A stretch of 19,761 bases of DNA from a bacterium. Its GTDB lineage: Bacteria > UBP13 > UBA5359. Below the pieces are notes generated by a model. It ran no database searches. It was not told the DNA's origin and saw nothing but the letters and a program-made list of their open reading frames with translations. The position numbers were made by a program, and so were the translations under genes. Location of the stretch: NCBI GenBank assembly GCA_028685295.1, contig JAQUEL010000034.1, forward strand, positions 1 through 19,761, given 5' to 3'. This document shows, piece after piece, positions 8,901-14,426 of this stretch; the first letter of the stretch is position 1; each line of letters starts with the position of its first letter.

Positions 8901-9141
8901 CATAAGACATGAAAGCCACCGTAGCCTGATCAGAGATAGTTCCACCGTTTATCTGTGTAAAACCACATATTGCTGCAGCATGGCTCCACTCTTTTTCATC
9001 AACCGTACCATCAATCACCGGCAGGGCATTGACCAAAGGCACTCCAATGATGCGCTCATCCGCCGATGCAGCTGCTGCTAACGCCGATAGAATAATCATC
9101 GACGATAAAAAAAACACGGCGCAAATCTTTAACCGTTGCAT
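5995..9141 (-). CDS. Secreted glycoside-hydrolase-like TIM-barrel protein with N-terminal CBM9-like domain
   Basis: A 1048-residue exported protein. The start at 9141 has GAGG six bases upstream and gives MQRLKICAVFFLSSMIILSA then LAAAASADE, a signal peptide. Residues about 30-220 are a CBM9/DOMON-like sugar-binding module (NALPVIDGTVDEKEWSHAA, VAFMSYDRQGIYIAFRC, DDNSVEVAL, WEAEYMIPFDQLGG). Beta-sandwich material fills about 220-640. The barrel follows: LVFHESWTEIQSYG (693-706), MLYFGFELSDLAPE (729-742), YDVDGVYLDSTAVPFPC (791-807, Asp794 and Asp799), SYWDGE (871-876). A short C-terminal beta domain ends it. It is paralogous with the downstream gene from the beta region onward but lacks the LamG-like insertion. 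It is expected to act outside the cell on a polysaccharide or glycoprotein glycan. It is the middle gene of a three-gene operon, 35 bp after the pseudopilin gene. Confidence 0.82.
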   Translation of the reverse strand: MQRLKICAVFFLSSMIILSALAAAASADERIIGVPLVNALPVIDGTVDEKEWSHAAAICGFTQINGGTISDQATVAFMSYDRQGIYIAFRCYDNETIDLPPRNPWYDDNSVEVALRVPGGAVYRFIGMVNSKVITAGGTSGWSGRVSFAARRTDFGWEAEYMIPFDQLGGISVTSGDIWSFNLGRYCTKTQGKTRRYSLGAVKSHAIPDSSAFYRLLFTRSEGIRVLSLGDVRGGVLELSGKALVPVSLDIKLSKNEKTLFTKKVDLNAGDFEKIPAGDIPDFDRYNLNIIGKIGTREIFNYLQAVKKENRIFVRLTRCDEKEFQKTVDIWVPAAIKASKAKLSLAPVGSDKTVEEYIVPLTLKGDVYHGTGRLINAGCRPGKYHLFAGALDKQDRLLMQEKFSVSVANPDDWSGSRAGITDKVLPPYTPLLREGGALRVLNRSYAFADSGLPRSIKAAGKELLFAPVEMKISGVSSSDTVFARSVVMEKPERYIQLGKHNGGKLSCEIKTTLEYDGMSRYDVRLVPAGKGVPLQKLSLEIPFKAEHAGLLHYWPGASGSGELKAAWASAFKWILHLGDEERGLTWFMESDEAFNLLHTGRAIEIIPDGQRVLLRINIIDHPIALEGPVAFTFGLQATPLRKTTVAGWLEDRICHHAFYGMENKGYAQPGSLFKPSANESMLEAAEKNGYKTLVFHESWTEIQSYGDTAEEEGLKRLVKAVHDRKMKMMLYFGFELSDLAPEYAAYRNEVIRPNETVYARRVPSQKAYKACYNSIWSNFLVDAISKALKKYDVDGVYLDSTAVPFPCDKLIHGCGYVNDRGQLRQTAPIFAVREMMKRIYALNVAARADEAFVDVHQSGCLVTPVMAFASSYWDGEQIAGRLQSRGKVPFKNIMSLPAFRAEFMGKNIGLPAQLIAYNAREGMAISLLHDVTVRPQNVGSKWYGAIWKIFADFGAQSSRWIPYWLSGDYVAIEHPDAYASLYVKDSKVLMVLSNFGNPGEITVELKGKAYGFTPRRIHNVLTGAGATVSNNLFKTYLEEADFALFVIE

Positions 9142-9176
9142 AGAATGCCTCACATCCCTCTTACTACAAAATAGTC

Positions 9177-9863
9177 CTACAGGCCCGATCGTCCCGGGCA
9201 GTCCGGATCGACACACCACATGCCGGTTGGAGCATAGGGACCGGAGCTTCCGGTATAAGGAGTGGCCGTAGTTTTACGATACTCCATAAACTTGACATGA
9301 CCATCGACAAAGAGATAGTTGGAGGAACTCGTGCCGGCATGCAGAGAAGCACTGGTGCCCATCTTGGAATTACTGTCAGATACGCAATATAAATAACCGC
9401 CGCCGTTAGTTCCTATATACTGGCTGGACTTTATCCATGATTCCGCCAGAAGAATTGTTGCAGCCGGCAACGGAATATCCGTCATAGCCTTCCCTACGGA
9501 TCCGATATGTCCAGCATTGTTGTCTACCATAGCATACGATCTATGATACCCCACCGTCAGGTTGCTGGAAGGACATACCAGAATACCATTATTGTTTCCC
9601 GTATATGAGCTTACCAGCTTGTTCCAGGGGGTAGCCGGCGTTGAGATCTTGGGAGGAAGCACCTCATCCCAATCCTGGGCATACATGCTGAAAGCCAGTC
9701 CAAGCTGCTTCAGGTTGCTCTGACAGGTAGCCTTTCTGGCGTTCTCTCTGGCCCTGCCGAAGACCGGGAAGAGAATAGCTGCAAGGATTGCAATGATCGC
9801 AATAACTACCAGCAATTCGATAAGCGTAAACCCCTCTCTCTTCATTTTCAATTGCCTCTTCAT
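9177..9863 (-). CDS. Prepilin-type N-terminal cleavage/methylation protein (pseudopilin-like, H-Xn-DG type)
   Basis: A 228-residue type IV pilin/type II secretion pseudopilin-like protein. The basic leader [11 protein letters not shown] is followed by [20 protein letters not shown]. Prepilin peptidase should cut between Gly11 and Phe12, leaving the conserved Glu at mature position 5. After the helix comes [20 protein letters not shown], with [16 protein letters not shown] next, a signature of the large families in Armatimonadota and PVC bacteria. Near the C-terminus [20 protein letters not shown] is a variant of the H-X9-DG motif with eleven intervening residues. Such proteins are usually displayed at the envelope. 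Which complex they serve is unclear. A perfect AAAGGAGGT site precedes the ATG at 9863, so this start is firm. It heads the operon carrying two secreted hydrolases, which suggests a surface-display or export role linked to them, though that is inference. Confidence 0.9.
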   Translation of the reverse strand: MKRQLKMKREGFTLIELLVVIAIIAILAAILFPVFGRARENARKATCQSNLKQLGLAFSMYAQDWDEVLPPKISTPATPWNKLVSSYTGNNNGILVCPSSNLTVGYHRSYAMVDNNAGHIGSVGKAMTDIPLPAATILLAESWIKSSQYIGTNGGGYLYCVSDSNSKMGTSASLHAGTSSSNYLFVDGHVKFMEYRKTTATPYTGSSGPYAPTGMWCVDPDCPGRSGL

Positions 9864-9887
9864 GTTTAATGACCTCCTTTAAAATAG

Positions 9888-9967
9888 CGCCATTTTAGGT
9901 TCATATTGTTCTTATTCCCAAAGTATACTTCGACACTATTATGAAATATTCCTTCCTAAAATGACAA
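9888..9967 (-). promoter_or_regulatory. Promoter region and possible operators of the pseudopilin-hydrolase operon
   Basis: A possible promoter on the minus strand is TTGTCA (9967-9962), an 18-bp spacer and CATAAT (9943-9938). Downstream of it lies a perfect 10-bp palindrome AAGTATACTT (9921-9930). A 9-bp inverted repeat, CATTTTAGG at 9891-9899 and CCTAAAATG at 9955-9963, brackets the whole region, with its right copy overlapping the -35. These are candidate sites for the LacI-type regulators nearby. The promoter match is moderate and binding is untested. Confidence 0.4.
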
Positions 9968-10019
9968 TCCATTATGGAAAGATTAAATCGGCAGAAAGCA
10001 GAGCTTTTATTAAAGATAT

Positions 10020-10315
10020 GAGTTTCGCAGAAGACGTAAAGCCATAGAACCTTGAAATAATCAATAATAAGGACATCATCAGGCAGCCTTACTGATTGGA
10101 CTGCGCACTTTTTCCAGGCTGAACCTTAGCTTGTGTGGTAGAATTTCGATGAATTATTTGATTAGTTTGCATATAAGCTCATCATCCAGGCCACCATTCT
10201 TCAGCAGGAAATCCTGCAGATATCGAAGCAGCCTCTCGAGAGCCTTTGCAAGCTGGATATTCTGCAACTCATCGCAGCAGACATGAAAGATATGACCGGG
10301 CTGCAGATTAATCAA
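10020..10315 (-). mobile_element. Degenerate insertion-sequence 3' fragment
   Basis: Within the roughly 440-bp stretch lacking an intact gene, the segment from about 10315 to 10020 looks like the tail of an insertion sequence. It holds a transposase-like C-terminal reading frame broken by a stop (see the pseudogene at 10079-10315). About 46 bp past the frame's end there is CTTCTGCGAAACTC (10033-10020 on the minus strand), which resembles terminal inverted repeats I associate with IS4-type elements of Gram-positive bacteria. The other end and the rest of the element are missing. Family assignment is from memory and weak. Confidence 0.3.
10079..10315 (-). pseudogene. Transposase-like C-terminal remnant with in-frame stop
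   Basis: One minus-strand frame reads 53 codons, a TAA at 10156-10154, then 24 more codons to a TGA at 10081-10079. Before the stop it gives HIFHVCCDELQNIQLAKALE, then RLLRYLQDFLLKNGG and LDDELICKLIK; after it FIEILPHKLRFSLEKVRSPI and SKAA. Both halves have protein-like, helical, charged composition and stay in the same frame across the stop, which is what a decayed gene looks like. The helical CDEL...AKALERL...LPHKL style resembles the C-termini of IS4-type transposases, but I cannot name a family. There is no start codon with a ribosome site, and the frame begins inside the last codons of the gene at 10308, so any N-terminal part was lost. Confidence 0.4.
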
Positions 10316-12185
10316 TTACGTTCCCTTCGCACTCAGGACTTATGGAGAGGATAGCTTCAAAAACAGGTGCCGCAGTCTCCAGTCGGACTAAACGATAGCG
10401 CGCGCTTCGGTTGGCATAAAGACCGTCTTCCACTACGCAAGCCTCCGCCTCGGGCATCTCTGCTTTGAATATCCAGCCTTTGAATACGACCGAGAGCCCT
10501 TGTTCCCAAAGCCGGGTTTGCGCCTCTTCGGCTCCATTATCCGCCAGGCAAGGCACCTCCAGACCCAGGCGATCATAATAGCCGCTGACGGCTGTACGTA
10601 TATAGAGATGCCCTGGGGTAAGCTTATAAAACTGAGTTATTGCAGAAATCTGATTGGCCGCGGCCACAGTATCAGCAGAATTGATACTCCATGTCAGACT
10701 CCACTCTACTTCCTGTGGTGAAACCCTCTTTTCGGTAAAGGTTACATCCTCGATAGCCTCGCTCATAGCGGCCAGTGACAGCCATTCTCCTGACATCAGC
10801 CGCCAGCAGGGACCTATGGCTGCAGCCCGCCCGGTCAGGGCTTCGTGAACATGATAATTCGGTTCAGCGGCTATGCCCATGGATAAGGCCAGATCCGGCG
10901 GAGCTCCCTTATGTTGCAAACGCCCCAGCCCGGTAGCATCATATCCCTTTTGGCAGCGAGTATCCACAACCACCTGAGTATGGCCGCAGGTAGCAAATAC
11001 TTTATGGAAAGCAGGCCACATATTCAAGAGGCAGCCCTGAGAAGCTGCTGCTGCTTCGCTTGATTTAATATTGTTATCGGCCAGTAAGGCTGTCCGAGCA
11101 AAAAGTGAAGCGGACAGCAGAGCGTAGACAGCATACTCCCCGTAACCTTTATCCTTGCCGTGCCTGGTCGATGGACCGAAAGAGTTCTTTATATAGCGCA
11201 GCGGATCGGCTTTAGCATAAGGAACAACAGCCTGGATTGAACGCATAGCCGCCTCTCTGAAACAACCAGCCGCCTCCGGATGCCCCTGTTTCATATACTG
11301 CAGAGCCTGATATTCGCAGATATATGCAAGCATAGCTTCATTATGAAGATGGAGATTGGATCGTCCACCGAAGGGAGCATAGCCGCAAGGTGAAAGCATC
11401 TGCAGCGTGACCAGGCCTGCCCGCCGCAACAACTCCTGCAAAGAATCATGCATGGACCCGTCATAGCCGTATTGCAGCAATTCGCTCAGATTGTGGCGCA
11501 CGGCAAAATCGTAGAGATGAGGATCGCCAGGATCCCGGTACATGCCTAACTCGGTAAAATAAGGCATCTGCAAGCTAAGCTGGCGCTCGATCCAACTGTG
11601 CTCATCAGCCAGTCCGAAACGGGAACGCAGCCACTCGCCAACGCATGCAGAAGGGCCGTAATTATTGGGGCGCTTTCCAGCCATCAGATCCGGTGTAACA
11701 TTGTAAGCGATATCGGGATCGATGGCGGTCAGAGCTTCGCGCCACATCTCGGCTTGGTCGTTCCCCGCATAATCACGCAGAATGCCATAAGCAATAACCA
11801 GCTCTTTGATGACCAGAGCCAGCACTGCCGGACGGGGCTCCTCTCCTGTTACGGCCCGTTTCAGTATGCCTCCTGTCAGTTGTGACAGCGCTCTGGAGGC
11901 CGGCTCCAGCAGGTCTGTCCGTTCTCTCTCTCTGAGCAGAATGGCGGCCGGGCATACGAAGCGGGCCGCGGTTCCCCCCAGCCAGCGGTTATCATGTCCT
12001 TCGACCGGATCAATGATAACACCGTTATCATCCAGCCAGGCCAGGGCCCGGTCAATGATGGTTTCCGCCAGATCAAGATAAAGCGAGCGGGCATCTGCCG
12101 CCACAGCAGAACCGCATGGTATCAGCAACCGGGAAAGCTTATCCTCGTAAGGAAACGCCGGTAATTCCTGTGGATATGTATACAT
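10308..12185 (-). CDS. Uncharacterised 625-residue protein, possibly an alpha/alpha-toroid carbohydrate enzyme
   Basis: I do not recognise a named family. The start at 12185 (MYTYPQELPAFPYEDK) is set by GGAGGAG six bases upstream. No signal peptide or membrane segment is visible, so it is cytoplasmic. Residues about 20-430 are mainly helical, with repeated helix pairs and conserved-looking patches: PVEGHDNRWLGGTAARF, GKRPNNYGPSACVGEWLRSR, GMYRDPGDPHLYDFAVRHNL, GRSNLHLHNEAMLAYICEY and KNSFGPSTRHGKDKGYGEYA. From about 440 on the sequence becomes beta-rich (GHTQVVVDTRCQKGYDATGL, VSPQEVEWSLTWS). A helical toroid followed by a beta-sandwich is the layout of many heparinase/polysaccharide-lyase-like and glycosidase proteins, so a role on an oligosaccharide is plausible but not shown. 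It is the last gene of the sugar operon, 26 bp after the DapA-like gene. The 3' end abuts an insertion-sequence remnant, so its C-terminus may be altered. Confidence 0.75.
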   Translation of the reverse strand: MYTYPQELPAFPYEDKLSRLLIPCGSAVAADARSLYLDLAETIIDRALAWLDDNGVIIDPVEGHDNRWLGGTAARFVCPAAILLRERERTDLLEPASRALSQLTGGILKRAVTGEEPRPAVLALVIKELVIAYGILRDYAGNDQAEMWREALTAIDPDIAYNVTPDLMAGKRPNNYGPSACVGEWLRSRFGLADEHSWIERQLSLQMPYFTELGMYRDPGDPHLYDFAVRHNLSELLQYGYDGSMHDSLQELLRRAGLVTLQMLSPCGYAPFGGRSNLHLHNEAMLAYICEYQALQYMKQGHPEAAGCFREAAMRSIQAVVPYAKADPLRYIKNSFGPSTRHGKDKGYGEYAVYALLSASLFARTALLADNNIKSSEAAAASQGCLLNMWPAFHKVFATCGHTQVVVDTRCQKGYDATGLGRLQHKGAPPDLALSMGIAAEPNYHVHEALTGRAAAIGPCWRLMSGEWLSLAAMSEAIEDVTFTEKRVSPQEVEWSLTWSINSADTVAAANQISAITQFYKLTPGHLYIRTAVSGYYDRLGLEVPCLADNGAEEAQTRLWEQGLSVVFKGWIFKAEMPEAEACVVEDGLYANRSARYRLVRLETAAPVFEAILSISPECEGNVID

Positions 12186-12211
12186 GGTCAGCTCCTCCAT
12201 ATTCAATCAGA

Positions 12212-13333
12212 CTAATCGCTTAGCCATTTATGTAAATGCTCTCTCACAAAAGCATCATCATTCAAATGTGGGTAGGCTTTATAAACCCTGTCTATCTCTT
12301 CCTTCTGTCCCGGACTTAGCTTTTCTTTCAGGTCAAGACACCAGATTCCTTCAAGCAGCCCTTGCCGACGCAATACTTCATGAAGCCCTGCTATACAGCC
12401 GGTAAATCTGTTGGCGGCATCGAAGAAGGCGGCATTGGCATCCGTAATTTCAATGCTCCTGCACATCAGTTCTACCGGCACATCTCCGCCGCCTGATACT
12501 ATATTACGACATTCTTTCAGCAGCTCCACCGCTCTCTTCGTCCATACCGACCAGTGCCCCAGCAAACCGCCGCTTATCCTTCTCTCTACCGGGATACCGT
12601 TGACCATAAACCGGTAAGGAGTAAGCAGATCCATCAGAATATTATCATCGTTGCCGGTGTAGAGAGCGATGTCGTCCCGGCCTGCCTCCACCACAGCCCT
12701 GACTACGTCTAAAGTCTTATAGCGGTTGAACGGAGCCATCTTTATGGCGGCTACATTCTTTATCTCTGCAAATCGCCGCCAGAAGCTGTATCCCAATTCT
12801 CTGCCTCCTACCGCAGGCTGTAAATAGAAGCCTATCAGCGGTATCTCTATAGCTATGCGTTTACAATGGATAATAAGCTCTTCTTCTGTAGCATCTTTCA
12901 TAGCGGCCAGGCTAAGAAGACCGGCATTATATCCCAGATTACGAGCCTGTTCCGCCTCTCTAACAGCTTGTCCGGTATTCCCGCAAATACCGGCTATTCT
13001 GACCAGCGGCTCTGCCCTATTATTATCTGCCCGGGACATCTCTTCGGCGGCAATCTCCAGCACAGGCTGATATAGCCCTATTTTGGGGTCCCGTATAGCA
13101 AATTGAGTAGTGTGAACTCCTACCGCCAGCCCACCAGAGCCGGCAGCAATATAGTATCTGCACAGGGCTCTTTGGCGGCGTTCATCAAGCTTACGCTCTT
13201 TAGTCAAAGCCAGCGGGCTGGCAGGAATAACGATACCCCTTTGCAAAATGCGCTGAATTATGGGATTAACAGTATGCCCTGCGGATGCTATTGTTGGTTG
13301 TTGATTGTTAATTATCGGCTTTAGGTTCTCCAT
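12212..13333 (-). CDS. Dihydrodipicolinate synthase/N-acetylneuraminate lyase superfamily protein
   Basis: A 373-residue class I aldolase-type (alpha/beta)8 barrel protein. The start at 13333 (MENLKPIINN) has AGGAG seven bases upstream. The barrel starts near residue 30 with GIVIPASPLALTKERKLDER, where DapA relatives have a T-x-F-x-x-DG pattern. SGGLAVGVHTTQF holds a TT pair like that of DapA. Tyr170 in LIGFYLQPAVGG and Lys198 in NVAAIKMAPFNRYKT fit the acid/base tyrosine and the Schiff-base lysine. At 373 residues it is longer than DapA (about 290), with an extra C-terminal region. The residues after the lysine (MAPFNRY) are not those of DapA or NanA, so true lysine biosynthesis is unlikely. 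I infer a pyruvate-dependent aldolase or dehydratase acting on a 2-keto-3-deoxy sugar acid. It lies between the epimerase-like gene (70 bp upstream) and the 625-residue gene. Confidence 0.82.
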   Translation of the reverse strand: MENLKPIINNQQPTIASAGHTVNPIIQRILQRGIVIPASPLALTKERKLDERRQRALCRYYIAAGSGGLAVGVHTTQFAIRDPKIGLYQPVLEIAAEEMSRADNNRAEPLVRIAGICGNTGQAVREAEQARNLGYNAGLLSLAAMKDATEEELIIHCKRIAIEIPLIGFYLQPAVGGRELGYSFWRRFAEIKNVAAIKMAPFNRYKTLDVVRAVVEAGRDDIALYTGNDDNILMDLLTPYRFMVNGIPVERRISGGLLGHWSVWTKRAVELLKECRNIVSGGGDVPVELMCRSIEITDANAAFFDAANRFTGCIAGLHEVLRRQGLLEGIWCLDLKEKLSPGQKEEIDRVYKAYPHLNDDAFVREHLHKWLSD

Positions 13334-13403
13334 GCAAGCACTCCTGAGTCTGCTGCTCTTTTTCATCTTTGGCAGCAACAGCTGGCAATACCTTGAACAG
13401 CTG

Positions 13404-14426
13404 TTAGTATTGGCCGTGTCTGGTTTCAAAATGAGTCGACTTTCCCAGTCTAACCCCACCTTGCATTATCCAGCCCGCCGTCCAGGTTATCAACTGATAG
13501 ATGCTTACCCTGGGATAGCCGAACAGACTATGACTGAGCTGGCTGTTATTGAGAATACCGTCTGCCGATTCAGTGCCGCAGAATTTGACCTCTTTGTTCA
13601 TAAGCTGTCCGAATTGTTCAGCCACCCGTCGCACGCTAAGCGTCTCGGGGCCGGTGATGTTGATGATAAAGGGTGGAGATGAGACATGCTCGAACGTTCT
13701 TAAGATTATGTTGTTGGCATCGCCCTGAAAGATAACGTTGGCGTTGCCCATGGAGAGATCGACGGCCTCTCCTTTCATCACCTTTTCAGCTATATCCACC
13801 AAAACACCATAGCGTAATTCGGCGGCATAATTCAGACGGCAGATAGCCGCAAGCAGGCCTGAAGTCCGGCTAAAATGCTCGAATATTCTCTCTCGGCCCA
13901 AAGCGCTGACAGCGTACTCGCCTATGGGATTGGGGATATCTGTTTCCACGGCTCCGCCATAGGCCAGCGGGGTCAGTCCATAAATATTGCCGGTGGAGAA
14001 GATTACGATGCGGCTGCGGCTGTATTTTTGGCAAACCTCTCCGGGCAGGTAGCTGTTCAGCGCCCAGGTCAGGGAATGGTTCTCTGATGAACCGAACTTC
14101 ATCCCGGCCATGAAGACGACATTGGGAGCATCGGGCAGGGCTTCAAGCTCTCTTCTCTCCAGAAGATCACAACGGATAGTCTCTATGCCGGCTGATTGCA
14201 GCTCAGCCTCCAGATTGCCGTCGGTAAATCGGGAAACGCCGATGACTCTGCGCTTTTTCCCGGCCGCATCTGTAGCTCGTTTAGCCATTCGGGCCAGGCT
14301 CGGGCCTATCTTGCCGCCGACACCCAGGATGACGATATCTCCTTCCAGTGCAGTCATGGTATTTATCAATTCTTCTGAAGGTCTGCTCAGTATCTCTTCT
14401 AGTTTTTCTATATTGGTAATGGGCAC
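13404..14426 (-). CDS. NAD-dependent epimerase/dehydratase-like protein lacking the YxxxK lysine
   Basis: A 340-residue extended-SDR-like protein. I take the GTG at 14426 as the start, since AGGAG lies ten bases upstream and the resulting N-terminus (MPITNIEKLEEILSRPSEEL) precedes the nucleotide-binding fold in a way I recall from relatives. The fold has GDIVILGVGGKIGPSLARM at residues 29-47, a glycine-rich loop for NAD(P), then VSRF after the second strand. FSTGNIYG at 143-150 provides the SDR serine/threonine region, and Tyr171 stands in GEYAVSALGRER. The position where the catalytic Lys is expected (Tyr+4) is Ala175. Activity may therefore be unusual, or another residue serves. C-terminal segments (IINITGPETLSVRRVAEQFG) are typical of the epimerase family. 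The start overlaps the end of the amidohydrolase gene by 19 bp. It probably acts as an oxidoreductase or epimerase in the same sugar pathway. Confidence 0.82.
   Translation of the reverse strand: MPITNIEKLEEILSRPSEELINTMTALEGDIVILGVGGKIGPSLARMAKRATDAAGKKRRVIGVSRFTDGNLEAELQSAGIETIRCDLLERRELEALPDAPNVVFMAGMKFGSSENHSLTWALNSYLPGEVCQKYSRSRIVIFSTGNIYGLTPLAYGGAVETDIPNPIGEYAVSALGRERIFEHFSRTSGLLAAICRLNYAAELRYGVLVDIAEKVMKGEAVDLSMGNANVIFQGDANNIILRTFEHVSSPPFIINITGPETLSVRRVAEQFGQLMNKEVKFCGTESADGILNNSQLSHSLFGYPRVSIYQLITWTAGWIMQGGVRLGKSTHFETRHGQY

Noticed and set aside
10204-10245. Two short palindromes (GCAGGAAATCCTGC and GCCTCTCGAGAGCC) downstream of the sugar operon as a terminator
   Set aside because: Neither is followed by a T run on the minus strand, and both lie inside the transposase-like frame, so a terminator call is not supported.
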